Positions 1-7,519 of a stretch of DNA of 35,684 bases are shown one piece after another. The translations under genes and the position numbers were made by a program. The DNA is from JAAFIP01 sp043766985 (GTDB lineage Bacteria > Pseudomonadota > Gammaproteobacteria > Burkholderiales > Burkholderiaceae_C). The notes below the pieces were generated by a model that had not been told where the DNA came from, made no database searches, and worked only from the letters and a program-made list of their open reading frames with translations. The stretch is from positions 1 to 35,684 of the forward strand of contig JAYUHM010000080.1 of assembly GCA_043766985.1 (NCBI GenBank). The letters are read 5' to 3'. How positions within the stretch are numbered: position 1 is the stretch's first letter; each line of letters starts with the position of its first letter.

Positions 1-648
1 GAGCACGGCGAGTTGCTGGCCGGTGCCCGTGGCAGCCGCCATGGCGATCAGCTGCATGCGGCAGACGCGCTCCAGGCGGTAAATGCGCCGGTAGGCCTGT
101 GCCACGGTGTCGCCCACCACCAGCACGCCGTGGTTTTTCATGAAGATGTAGTGGTTATTGCCCAGCACGGCCGCCAGGCGCTCGCCTTCGTGCAGCGTGT
201 CGGCCAGGCCGGTGTAGGTGTTGTCGTAGGCGATGTGCCCATACAGAAAGGCCGAGGTCTGGGTGGTCGCATGCAGCCGGTTGTCTTGCAGCATGTTCAG
301 TGCCGTGGCCCAGGTCTGGTGGGTGTGCAGCACCACCTTGGCACCCGTGATGCGGTGGATCGGCGCGTGAATGCAGCGGGCCGACAGCTCCACCGGGCCT
401 GAACCTGCGAGCGTCTCGCCCGCCTCGTTGAACACCATCATGTCGCTGGCTTTGGCCTCAGACCAGTGGATGCCAAAAGGCAGGATCAGGAATTGGTCGT
501 CTTTGCCCGGCACGCTGACAGTGAAGTGGTTGTCGATGCCTTCTTCAAGTTCATGCAAGGCCGCAAGCCGGTGCGCCGCCGCCAGTTGGACTTTGGCCTG
601 GGCGACCGGGTCAAGGCCACGCGAAGCGGCGAGGGAGTGAACGGACAT
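1..648 (-). CDS. Class II aldolase/adducin family protein, 3' end beyond the window
   Basis: The 216 visible residues form the N-terminal and central part of a class II aldolase/adducin fold, the family of fuculose-phosphate aldolases and ribulose-5-phosphate 4-epimerases. Visible landmarks are an early HFTVSVPG stretch, a GxGPVELSA region, the zinc-ligand motif LHTHQTWATAL and a later KNHGVLVVG segment, in the family order. The ATG at 648 is preceded by AGGAGA at good spacing, so the start is well supported. The gene is open at the window edge, so the C-terminus is unseen. A perfect 9-bp inverted repeat lies about 30-80 bp upstream (679-729), in the likely promoter. The substrate cannot be told from sequence. 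The family is often found next to sugar-acid or aromatic catabolism genes, and the neighbouring Bug-receptor remnant would fit a carboxylate substrate, which is inference. Confidence 0.88.
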   Translation of the reverse strand, partial: MSVHSLAASRGLDPVAQAKVQLAAAHRLAALHELEEGIDNHFTVSVPGKDDQFLILPFGIHWSEAKASDMMVFNEAGETLAGSGPVELSARCIHAPIHRITGAKVVLHTHQTWATALNMLQDNRLHATTQTSAFLYGHIAYDNTYTGLADTLHEGERLAAVLGNNHYIFMKNHGVLVVGDTVAQAYRRIYRLERVCRMQLIAMAAATGTGQQLAVL

Positions 649-678
649 GGTGAGTCTCCTGAAAGGTCGAAAGGGCGG

Positions 679-729
679 GGCTATTTGAAAAAATAGTTTG
701 CAGATGTTGTCCGATTATTGCAAATAGCC
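679..729. promoter_or_regulatory. Perfect 9-bp inverted repeat upstream of the aldolase gene
   Basis: GGCTATTTG at 679-687 and CAAATAGCC at 721-729 are exact inverted repeats around a 33-nt AT-rich centre. A second small palindrome, CTATTT-GAAA-AAATAG, is nested at its left end. The position, 31 to 81 bp upstream of the aldolase ATG, fits an operator or promoter. It also marks the point where the Bug pseudogene loses its 5' end, so a deletion or mobile-element scar is possible. Confidence 0.35.
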
Positions 730-1084
730 GAGCTGGGGGGCACAGGTGCAATGCCCGGTCGGCCTGACGCAGCATGGCGTGCCATTGCACGACGCGGCCA
801 AGGCCCTGCCCTTCCCCGTGCCGGCGACGCCCGGCTGAAGGCCTTCCCCGACGTGCCGACCTTGAAGGAGCTGGGCCTCTGCATCCACACTGCCCGATGT
901 GGTGGTCAGGCTGAACCGGGAGATCAACAAAGCGCTGGCGGTCGCAAGCGTCAAGCAGCGCTTCAAGGATTTAGGCGGAGAAGCCACACCGATGGGCGTT
1001 GCCGAATTCAAAACAAAGATCGCAGCGGAAACCAGCGCGTTTGGTGGCGTGATCCGCTCCCGAAATATCAAGGCTGACGCTTAA
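718..1084 (+). pseudogene. Decayed Bug/TctC-family solute receptor (C-terminal remnant, frameshifted)
   Basis: Two overlapping reading frames together spell the C-terminal third of a Bug (tripartite tricarboxylate receptor-like, TctC) periplasmic binding protein. The first frame (718 onward) carries GDARLKAFPDVPTLKELGL, the typical segment before the last domain crossing. After a frameshift near 885-900 the second frame continues with VVRLNREINKALA and ends FKTKIAAETSAFGGVIRSRNI before the stop at 1082-1084. There is no signal peptide, no N-terminal domain and no ribosome binding site. The order of the two pieces matches the intact Bug protein at 22488-23498, so this is a truncated, frameshifted relic. 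Bug receptors bind carboxylates in the periplasm; this copy is not expected to be functional. Confidence 0.8.
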
Positions 1085-1160
1085 GGGGTAGCTCGGCCGC
1101 GGCCAAGGTGCCGGGTTGGCTGATGCATCGGGTCGGCATGCAGCCGACCCTTGGGTTCCT

Positions 1161-1526
1161 TCAGTCAGCGCCATCCGCTTCAAACATCGCCATCGAAGTT
1201 TTGGACACCTGGATCCAACGCGTGATCTGCGCTGGATGCGAACTCCAGGCTGTGGCGTAGAGCTGGGAGCCATGCTGAAGCATGAACAGCGCGATCCGCG
1301 CAGATTCCTGATGGCCAGTCTCAGCGAGCCGGGAGAACTCTCCGAAAGCCCGTGACCACTGGTGTTTTTGATACAGACTGAGCGCGGTTTCATAGCTCGC
1401 AGCTGGGTTCTCCAGCGGCGTGGCTGCATGGCTCTGGCTAGAGAGCAGAAGCAGTCCAAGGGCACTGCACAAGACAGCTTTTTTGAGGGCTTGCTTCGTC
1501 AGATGTGTGGGGTGGGTGGTGGACAT
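1161..1526 (-). CDS. Small exported protein with a Sel1/TPR-like helical segment
   Basis: The 121-residue product starts at an ATG preceded by AGGAAA, which is preferred over the upstream in-frame start at 1583. It opens with a basic N-terminus and a hydrophobic segment (AVLCSALGLLLLSSQSHAA), a classic Sec signal peptide with a cleavage site after SHA. The mature part contains ASYETALSLYQKHQWSRAFGEFSRLAETGHQESARIALFML, which has the spacing of Sel1/TPR-type repeats (alanines and aromatic residues in paired helices). I do not recognise a named family, so the role is unknown; such proteins usually act as periplasmic scaffolds. A motif upstream at about 1635-1653 is shared with the region upstream of the 2538-2840 gene. 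Confidence 0.7.
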   Translation of the reverse strand: MSTTHPTHLTKQALKKAVLCSALGLLLLSSQSHAATPLENPAASYETALSLYQKHQWSRAFGEFSRLAETGHQESARIALFMLQHGSQLYATAWSSHPAQITRWIQVSKTSMAMFEADGAD

Positions 1527-1634
1527 GGCGATTTCCTGAGGTTGGCACGCCATGATGAAGGTAAGGCTTGGCGTGTGGCTCAACTTTAGAGCGCCCCGGC
1601 CCGACAGCGTGATGGAAAATTACGCCCAGGACAG

Positions 1635-1653
1635 TGCGAATATTCTACAGAAC
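1635..1653 (-). promoter_or_regulatory. Candidate regulatory motif shared with 2950-2968 (copy 1)
   Basis: The plus-strand sequence TGCGAATATTCTACAGAA reappears almost unchanged as TGCAGAATTTTCTACAAAA at 2950-2968. Each lies about 110-130 bp upstream of a minus-strand gene for a small exported protein (starts 1526 and 2840). The centre is partly palindromic (TTCT-AC-AGAA). It could be a regulator site or a promoter -10 region (TAGAAT on the minus strand); I cannot decide between these. Confidence 0.3.
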
Positions 1654-1663
1654 CACGCGGCCA

Positions 1664-2350
1664 CTACCAGCGCGCCGGAAACGGCTTGGTCAGCTTGATG
1701 AGTTTGTGGTTCATCTCCACGTAGCCACCGGTCACCAGCTCCCGCATCACCCGTGCCACCATGTCACGCGAGGCACCGACCCGGTGGGCGATCTCCTGTT
1801 GCGACAGCTTTTCTGACACCACTAACCCACCCGCCTGATCGTGGGACAGGCTTTGCAGAAGGCGCGTGACGCGCTGGTAAACGTCGTGCAAGGCCAGGCC
1901 CTTGATCTTGTCGGTTGCCAACCGCGCCCGCCCGATGAGCGAGGCGATGACCTTCAGCGCCAAGTCTGCGTCGTCCGTGATGGCGTCGCGCAAGTCCTGC
2001 CGCGTGACCACCGAGCAGATGACGCTCTCCATCGCTATGACCGAGGCCGAACGACGGCCGCCATCGAGCGCCATCTCGCCCAGGAACTCACCAGGCCCGC
2101 AGATATTCAGCACAATCTCGCCGCCATCAGGCTCGGACGAGAACACCTTCACGCGCCCTTCGAGAATGATATGAACCGTATCGACGATGTCACCCTCCAC
2201 CATGAAAATGGTTTGCGGCGCAAATCGGTGCAATCGACCCAGCTTGGTGAGCGCGTGCATCGCGCTGTCGGCGAACAAGCTGTTGTTGGGTGTCGCCTCG
2301 GCGTTGGGGTGGCCGAAGAAATCGCTACTGACTTGATCCCCGTCCTTCAT
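1664..2350 (-). CDS. Crp/Fnr-family transcription regulator
   Basis: The 228-residue protein has the two-domain layout of the Crp/Fnr family. A cyclic-nucleotide-binding-like beta-roll runs from about residue 35 to 125 (HRFAPQTIFMVEGD, then GEFLGEMALDGGRRSASVIA). A dimerisation helix follows, and a C-terminal winged helix covers about 180-220 (LSQQEIAHRVGASRDMVARV), whose recognition helix carries the SRDxVxRVMREL pattern typical of the family. No Fnr-type N-terminal cysteine cluster is present, so it is not an oxygen-sensing Fnr. The arginine and serine after GEMAL resemble the phosphate-binding cassette, so nucleotide binding is possible but not shown. It lies between two small exported-protein genes on the same strand and could regulate them. 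Confidence 0.9.
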   Translation of the reverse strand: MKDGDQVSSDFFGHPNAEATPNNSLFADSAMHALTKLGRLHRFAPQTIFMVEGDIVDTVHIILEGRVKVFSSEPDGGEIVLNICGPGEFLGEMALDGGRRSASVIAMESVICSVVTRQDLRDAITDDADLALKVIASLIGRARLATDKIKGLALHDVYQRVTRLLQSLSHDQAGGLVVSEKLSQQEIAHRVGASRDMVARVMRELVTGGYVEMNHKLIKLTKPFPARW

Positions 2351-2465
2351 GGTGCCGCCGAATTTTGTTGTTGTTCAATCTTGGCGGGTAAATTCCCCGC
2401 CACTTGGGGCGTCCCCTGTTTGGTTTCAGAGATTCCAATACCTCACCCATGGAGCGAGGGATTTT

Positions 2466-2471
2466 ATTATA
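2466..2471 (-). promoter_or_regulatory. Candidate -10 box (TATAAT) for the Crp/Fnr-family gene
   Basis: On the minus strand an exact TATAAT lies about 115 bp upstream of the regulator's start codon. A weak TTCCAC lies 19 bp further upstream as a possible -35. The implied 5' untranslated region is about 110 nt and contains the inverted repeat GGCGGG-N7-CCCGCC. Confidence 0.35.
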
Positions 2472-2537
2472 GGTCGGAGTTCAAGCCCATGTGGAAGCCG
2501 CAAGTGGGGCTCGATTGCCCCATTGCGCAATTTCAGA

Positions 2538-2840
2538 CTAAAAGCTCAGGTCTGACACTGCGCCATCAGAGCCGTTCTTCACAGCCAGGGCATGTGCCTG
2601 CGAGATCCAGCTGCTGTCGTGGACAGCGGTGATTGCTTGAACCACGGCCTCTGGCTGAAGCACCGCAGCGGCGCTCGTCTTGCCATCGATCTGCTGGCAG
2701 GCGGTCGTGAGCAGGATGACGGCAGCGACTCCCAAAACGAGCGCGATCGGTATGACGGTCTCTCGATCCGGACGGATCATCTTGCCTGTGTCAGGTCTAA
2801 CAGTTTCGCGTAGCAGTCGGCGGGTGCGAATAGTGTGCAT
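2538..2840 (-). CDS. Small membrane-anchored or lipoprotein-like hypothetical protein
   Basis: The 100-residue product begins at an ATG preceded by AGGAGA with good spacing. After a strongly basic, polar N-terminus of about 27 residues comes one hydrophobic segment, VIPIALVLGVAAVILLTTAC. It ends in a cysteine that could be a lipobox (TTAC), followed by a polar C-terminal part of about 50 residues. The long basic lead before the hydrophobic segment is unusual for a lipoprotein signal, so a single-pass membrane protein with a periplasmic tail is equally possible. I do not recognise the family. It shares an upstream motif with the small exported gene at 1161-1526 and lies next to the Crp/Fnr regulator. 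Confidence 0.6.
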   Translation of the reverse strand: MHTIRTRRLLRETVRPDTGKMIRPDRETVIPIALVLGVAAVILLTTACQQIDGKTSAAAVLQPEAVVQAITAVHDSSWISQAHALAVKNGSDGAVSDLSF

Positions 2841-2949
2841 AGGGTTCTCCTGTAGGGGTCACGCCCTCAATGCAAAGACTGCTTGGCGTGTAGAGAGACT
2901 TTAGGTCTTTGCAGGGGCCGTGCGTTAGCGGAAATTCGACAACGAGAAT

Positions 2950-2968
2950 GCAGAATTTTCTACAAAAT
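2950..2968 (-). promoter_or_regulatory. Candidate regulatory motif shared with 1635-1653 (copy 2)
   Basis: This copy reads TGCAGAATTTTCTACAAAA on the plus strand and contains the palindrome AATTTT-CTAC-AAAATT. It lies between the divergent starts of the 2538-2840 gene and the small ORF at 3047. See the copy at 1635-1653 for the comparison. Confidence 0.3.
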
Positions 2969-3046
2969 TGGCAGGCCCTTGACATCGGCCTATGAATGCC
3001 CGCAGCGAATCGCGAGCCCTGTGATCCACAAGATACGAGGATACCG

Positions 3047-3157
3047 ATGCTGCAAACTTTCTACACTGCAATTGAAGCCCTGGGCACCGCCATCCCGGTC
3101 GCCTTGGGCGGGCTGGTGGGCCTCATCGACAGTTTCATTCGCCAACTGGGCGCGTAG
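3047..3157 (+). CDS. 36-residue hydrophobic small protein, unknown
   Basis: A short ORF starts with ATG at 3047 behind ACGAGG at about 7 nt spacing and ends at TAG 3155-3157. The product starts MLQTFYTAIEALG and ends LIDSFIRQLGA. Its core is a single amphipathic or membrane-spanning helix rich in Ala, Gly, Leu and Val (TAIPVALGGLVGLI), with one Asp and one Arg near the C-terminus. This composition resembles small membrane peptides such as type I toxin peptides or helical membrane-active peptides, but I do not recognise a family. It is divergent from the lipoprotein-like gene at 2538-2840. Support is the ribosome binding site and the composition only, so it may not be translated. Confidence 0.45.
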   Translation: MLQTFYTAIEALGTAIPVALGGLVGLIDSFIRQLGA

Positions 3158-3740
3158 GGATTGTCCGATACACCGGCAGTGCGCTTGACGTTGGTAGGAA
3201 TGGCTTGCCTTGGCGCAGCGCTGCTCCGGCCGCTGTTCTACGCATTTCGGCTGCAAAGCATGACGTGCTATGTCCCGGCACCGGTGTTCGCGGGCAGCGC
3301 CGCTGGCGCATGTCTGGCACCGAACGCGCGGTCAAACCTTGCTGATCCGCACGCCTATTTCAGCCGCGCCCAGTCCGTCGGCATCACCCGCGCCATAACC
3401 GTCCAACCGGTGCCGCCTGGCCGGATTACAGCGGCCTCGCCCTCGGCCAGATGCGGCGCACCGGCACACCAGGCCGGTGCGTAGCGTGGCGGTGAAAACA
3501 GTCATCTGCGGTTGACGTGGTTCTCAGGTTGAAGTTCCCTGCCTGCTCCGATGGCCATCTAAAACGCTATAAAAACAGTAGCTTTTTGTGCCTGCAGTAC
3601 ATAGGCCAGAAGCATATTTGATGCGCAATCTGTGCGGAAGTGTAGCGCCCAAACTGGCGTTACAGCCTCACCTTGCGCCTGCAGCCGCTCCAGCGCCTGT
3701 GGCTACTGGCGGTGGAACCGATATTGCTCACGGAGCGGAT
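3158..3740. other. About 580 bp without a convincing gene; probably decayed coding DNA
   Basis: This GC-rich stretch contains only short overlapping frames on both strands. The longest, at 3161-3484, starts with TTG, has no ribosome binding site and shows no recognisable domain. A minus-strand frame across 3370-3480 reads like genuine protein (AEGEAAVIRPGGTGW) but is closed by stops, which suggests a dead gene fragment. The right part holds a repeat copy (3566-3620) and a hairpin, GTAGCGCC-N6-GGCGTTAC at 3642-3663. Confidence 0.5.
3566..3620 (+). repeat. Interspersed repeat, copy A (intergenic)
   Basis: The copy begins GCTATAAAAACAGTAGC and continues with TTTTTGTGC and ATAGGCCAGAAGC. It matches the consensus seen in five other copies in this window: RCTATATTTTTAATAGC, then TGCTTGTGCTATATTCTATT, then GGGCTAGAGGCC. 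This is the most diverged copy. The first 17 bases are themselves an imperfect inverted repeat (GCTAT...ATAGC). Confidence 0.7.
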
Positions 3741-3776
3741 AGGTTCAAAAATGACAATGTTGTCATTTTTGAACCT
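3741..3776. promoter_or_regulatory. Perfect 17-bp-arm palindrome upstream of the mucin-type esterase/protease genes
   Basis: AGGTTCAAAAATGACAA at 3741-3757 and TTGTCATTTTTGAACCT at 3760-3776 are exact reverse complements around a 2-nt centre (TG). A 2-nt loop is too tight for an ordinary RNA terminator and no T-run follows, so a DNA operator for a dimeric or tetrameric regulator is more likely, about 95 bp before the esterase start. A mobile-element end or a short-loop hairpin remain alternatives. Confidence 0.55.
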
Positions 3777-3870
3777 GAATCTTGCAGTTTTTTGCAGATA
3801 CAAGTAACCTTAAATTAGGAAATTTAAATCCTTTTAACTTATTATCCGGCTTGATTTTGAAAGAACACTA

Positions 3871-5046
3871 ATGAATTTAACGAGTCATTCTTTGAAAGAG
3901 TTGCCCAGCTTAAAACTTTCTAACTTTGTATTAACCGTAACAATTGCAATTTTGATTTCTAGCGGGTTGATTGCCTGTGGTGGATCGTCAGACTCCGCCA
4001 CCGCAGCAGCCACGCCCACACCCACACCCACCATAGCCGAAACCGTACCGCCCAGCATTGACAACGGCAAGCTCAAAATATTCATTTTGGCCGGGCAGTC
4101 CAACATGATTGGTTATGGCAAGGTTGATTTAGGTGGTGACCCTCAAAGCGCCACCCGCGAACCCAACATCATTGCTGGCCTGGGCAGCGTGCGGGCTATG
4201 GTTAACAACAACACCGCCACCTATGGCTTTCTGGTCGATGCCAGCAAACCCATAAGCTACCCAAGCTACACCGGCACCAAAACCTACGCAGGATGGGTAA
4301 CACGCAATGATGTATGGGTGTCGAGCTGGGACGCGGGTGCAATCGGCGCAAGCACTGAGCGACGCAACAGCGCGCTGGGCGTAGGGTTTGGTGACGGCAA
4401 CAGCCTGCCCGAGGGCTACATCGGGCCTGAGTTTGGGTTTGGCCACATTGTTGGCAATGCGCTGGGTGACAAGGTGCTGCTGATCAAGACGGCATGGGGT
4501 GGCAAATCACTGGCGGTGGATTTCAGACCGCCCGGCTCTGGCGGCACCACAGGGCCGTATTACACCGAGATGGTGGCCAAGGTACGCAAAGTGCTGGCTG
4601 ACGTGAAAAAATACTACCCTGACTACGATGGCAAAGGCTACGAAATTGCAGGCTTCGGTTGGCACCAGGGCTGGAATGACCGCGTCACCACCAGCTACGT
4701 AACCGAATACGAAGTCAACCTAACCAATTTGATCAAGGATTTGCGCAAAGACTTTGGCGTGCCGGACATGCGCGTAGTGGTCGCCAATACAGGTATGGCG
4801 ATGGTGGGTGATACAGACCCAAAGTCGAATAGCGTACGGCTGATCACCGCCCAAGCCAACGTGGCTGACCCGGCAAAGCACCCCGAGTTTGCAGGCACGG
4901 TAAGCACCGTAGACACGCGGCCCTTCTACTACGGCAACAACTCACCAACTACTGGCTTTGTCTACCATTGGAACTACAACGGAGAGAGCTATTTTCATGT
5001 TGGCGAAAGCATGGGCACTGCCATGCTGAAATTGATGAAGCCGTGA
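3871..5046 (+). CDS. SASA-domain carbohydrate esterase (sialate O-acetylesterase-like), lipoprotein
   Basis: The 391-residue product has a lipoprotein signal (hydrophobic residues 19-35, lipobox LIAC with Cys36), a Thr-Pro linker (TPTPTPT) and then a SASA/CE6-type esterase domain. The block I motif AGQSNMIGYG places the catalytic Ser at about residue 77. Further family segments are FGHIVGNALGDKVLLIKTAWGGKSL and the GWHQGWND block. The C-terminal segment YFHVGESMG occupies the place of the catalytic Asp/His region. Such enzymes remove O-acetyl groups from sialic acids or plant polysaccharides outside the cell. The gene is followed after 32 bp by an M60-like protease lipoprotein, suggesting a two-gene operon acting on O-acetylated glycoproteins (inference). 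The DNA looks more AT-rich than its surroundings, a hint of transfer. The start is chosen for its signal peptide; the ribosome binding site is weak. Confidence 0.85.
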   Translation: MNLTSHSLKELPSLKLSNFVLTVTIAILISSGLIACGGSSDSATAAATPTPTPTIAETVPPSIDNGKLKIFILAGQSNMIGYGKVDLGGDPQSATREPNIIAGLGSVRAMVNNNTATYGFLVDASKPISYPSYTGTKTYAGWVTRNDVWVSSWDAGAIGASTERRNSALGVGFGDGNSLPEGYIGPEFGFGHIVGNALGDKVLLIKTAWGGKSLAVDFRPPGSGGTTGPYYTEMVAKVRKVLADVKKYYPDYDGKGYEIAGFGWHQGWNDRVTTSYVTEYEVNLTNLIKDLRKDFGVPDMRVVVANTGMAMVGDTDPKSNSVRLITAQANVADPAKHPEFAGTVSTVDTRPFYYGNNSPTTGFVYHWNYNGESYFHVGESMGTAMLKLMKP

Positions 5047-5078
5047 GTAAATTTGAACACTTTAAACACTTGAAAAGT

Positions 5079-7403
5079 ATGACTACCTTCAACCCAATCT
5101 ATACAGCGTTGCGATCATTTTTAACAGCAAGCGTTTTGTTAGCTACAGTTTATTTAGCCTCATGCGGCGGTTCAGGCGGCAATGGATCAATAGGGCCTGG
5201 AGCTACGACTACAAATACGACTGTAGACAATGCATCGCCAGCATTTGATTTAAAAGGCTTTGGTTACTGTGGCAAGCAAGGTGATACGTTAAATTTGAAA
5301 ACCAAAACACACGTTGCTTTTGGTCTTGAGTCTGACAACAGGTTTGTGTATTTGTTTAACCAAACCGGCCCTCTACTACTTAGCGCAGAGGTGTTTGGTA
5401 ACGACCCAATACCTTCTAAATACAAAGAAGGTTATTGCAAGGTAGTGACAGCAGACAACAACGACGCGCTGGTATTTGCCGCAGCCATGGCCAAAATCAA
5501 GGCCCATTTGGATGGCACTGCAGTCTTGACTGACGCGCAACTCCAAGAGCAAAACGACCGTATCAAGCAGACCATGTATGCGGTGGCTACAAATAAAGAA
5601 AACTTGCAACAAGCCTTTGCGTTAATAGCAGCCTACGAAAAAATGCGTGGTGGTGCACTTTTTGCCAACGCGGCAACTAAAGGCGGCTTCCCCAACGATT
5701 TCTACGGAGCTGATGGCAAAGAGCTAGACCGCGCAGTGTTGTCAATTCAACAAAGCATTTTTGACACTGCCTATACGCCAGCCAACTTTGCAGCCTTCAA
5801 AGACGTGTTGACCGGGAAGAAGTTCAACAGTTCCGACTGGTTTCCGGGCAAAGTAAAAATGCCGGCAGATGCAAGCAAAATCTACTCCGCCAGAATTAAT
5901 GCCACGATGGACAAAGACGTGGACTTGCGAACTGCTTACTCGCAAAGCTTTGCAAGGCGCCCTACTGGCTACTACCTGGCTGCTGGCGACACGGCAAAAG
6001 TGACGGTGCCTGCATCCATGGTGAATGCGAGCCCGAGCTATGTGATTCAAGTGGGTGCCAACGTGCATGACAAATACATCAAAAGCGAAATAAAGCGGCC
6101 CTTTCGCGTCGCCAACAGGTTTCCCATCACCAGTGAGGTAACCGAAATTGCCAATCCAAACGGCGGCGGCATTTATATCGATGTGCCTTATCTGGCCAAC
6201 GCGGGCAAAGACGTCACCATCAAAATTCAAAACGCTGTGCCTGCACCGTTCTTTTCCAGCACAGCACTGAACACTACTACGCTGGCACAGTGGCAACTCA
6301 CACAGCGCAATAATCCTGCGCCATGGGCTGATTTTATGAGCGACAAATACATGATGACGCTGCCGACGAGCTGGATTTACAACTACGCAGACCCAGCCAC
6401 GCTGATGAATGACTGGGACAGCCGCATGGATGCTGTGTCGGATCTGCTGGGACGCAACAGAATTAGAAACAACCAGATTTTGTATTTGATTGTGGATACC
6501 AGTCTTTATAGCGATGCATTCGGTATTGGCTACCCTACCGGCAACAACGGCTACGATCCAGGCAATAGCACGGATGGTAATAATAAAAGCTGGTTCCTAA
6601 CTCCAGGTAAGGACTTTTCTGAAATCGAATTCCACGAACTTGGCCATGCACAATTGTTCAGCAACTTCCCAGGCGAGGGTGAGGCTGCCGTCAATTTATT
6701 GACTGTGGCGGTGGGCAACAAACTCTATGGGGTCGACATCGACGCGGGCTTGGGCAAATCGATGAACGGCACGTCTTACCTTGGCCGTGAATTGGCCGCT
6801 GTTAACTGGATGGTGACGCCTAATTTCAGAGCTGGTAATGCGATGGATATTTCGAACAGCACCAAGAACGAGGTACGTTACCAGCAGCGCGGCTATGCCA
6901 AGTATGTCGAAATTGCAGCGCTTTTTGGCTGGGACAAAATCGGGGCTTTTTATGCAGAAGAAAATCGTGTTTTTCAGCAGAACCTGGTGCCTGCAGGCAA
7001 AGGTTTAGGTGAAGTAGACAGCCGTATTTTGCGGATGTCGATAGCAGCCAAAGTAGATCTGACGCCGTTGATTCACTTTTGGGGGGTACAACCCGTCAAT
7101 GCGGCGGCGCTTAGCAGCGCTATTTCCGGCGCTGGCTTGGCACCTTCTGCCTTGATTTATGACCGTCTGGTGAACTACCAATCTATGATCCCGATGGACA
7201 ATGCTGCATTCCAAGCCCATGCCGTCAAGTTCTTAAACAAACCAGTTGTGCAAATCAATGGTACCAACAAGAGCCCAGATTACGGCGAAGGCTGGTATTT
7301 TTTCTGGCTCAAAACGTACGGTGTTGCAGAAGGTCAAGCTGCGCAAACAGCGATGACCAATATTTTGAAAAAATACTTTCCAACTGGCCGTCCAGCAATT
7401 TAA
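5079..7403 (+). CDS. M60/IMPa-like zinc metalloprotease, lipoprotein
   Basis: The 774-residue protein starts at the ATG at 5079, 32 bp after the esterase stop. An earlier in-frame start would overlap the esterase and lack a signal peptide at its N-terminus. The lipobox LASC puts the lipidated Cys at residue 29. The C-terminal half carries the zinc motif HELGH (H519, E520, H523) followed by FPGEGEAAVN, whose E533 or E535 is the likely third ligand. This matches the HExxH...E gluzincin pattern of Peptidase M60. The surrounding text (LPTSWIYNYADPATLMNDWD, LGRNRIRNNQILYLIVD) resembles the IMPa mucinase of Pseudomonas. Family members cleave next to O-glycosylated Ser/Thr in mucins. Together with the esterase it would attack glycoproteins at the cell surface. 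Substrate specificity is inference. Confidence 0.82.
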   Translation: MTTFNPIYTALRSFLTASVLLATVYLASCGGSGGNGSIGPGATTTNTTVDNASPAFDLKGFGYCGKQGDTLNLKTKTHVAFGLESDNRFVYLFNQTGPLLLSAEVFGNDPIPSKYKEGYCKVVTADNNDALVFAAAMAKIKAHLDGTAVLTDAQLQEQNDRIKQTMYAVATNKENLQQAFALIAAYEKMRGGALFANAATKGGFPNDFYGADGKELDRAVLSIQQSIFDTAYTPANFAAFKDVLTGKKFNSSDWFPGKVKMPADASKIYSARINATMDKDVDLRTAYSQSFARRPTGYYLAAGDTAKVTVPASMVNASPSYVIQVGANVHDKYIKSEIKRPFRVANRFPITSEVTEIANPNGGGIYIDVPYLANAGKDVTIKIQNAVPAPFFSSTALNTTTLAQWQLTQRNNPAPWADFMSDKYMMTLPTSWIYNYADPATLMNDWDSRMDAVSDLLGRNRIRNNQILYLIVDTSLYSDAFGIGYPTGNNGYDPGNSTDGNNKSWFLTPGKDFSEIEFHELGHAQLFSNFPGEGEAAVNLLTVAVGNKLYGVDIDAGLGKSMNGTSYLGRELAAVNWMVTPNFRAGNAMDISNSTKNEVRYQQRGYAKYVEIAALFGWDKIGAFYAEENRVFQQNLVPAGKGLGEVDSRILRMSIAAKVDLTPLIHFWGVQPVNAAALSSAISGAGLAPSALIYDRLVNYQSMIPMDNAAFQAHAVKFLNKPVVQINGTNKSPDYGEGWYFFWLKTYGVAEGQAAQTAMTNILKKYFPTGRPAI

Positions 7404-7519
7404 AGGCAGCCCAACGGAAAAATGGGATAGGCGCGCGTGGCTTGTGACGAATACCCGCATGCAGCGCCGCGGTATCAGTAAAGAGCCAAAATGCAAAGCG
7501 TTATGAAAATGCTGCCTAA

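Noticed and set aside
1841..2632. A 263-codon ORF on the plus strand
   Set aside because: It is antisense to the Crp/Fnr-type gene and crosses its promoter; no ribosome binding site or domain.
3161..3484. A 107-codon ORF after the small peptide gene
   Set aside because: TTG start, no ribosome binding site, no recognisable motif and irregular composition; treated as decayed DNA.
3741..3776. Rho-independent terminator
   Set aside because: The 2-nt loop is too tight and no T-run follows; kept as operator candidate.
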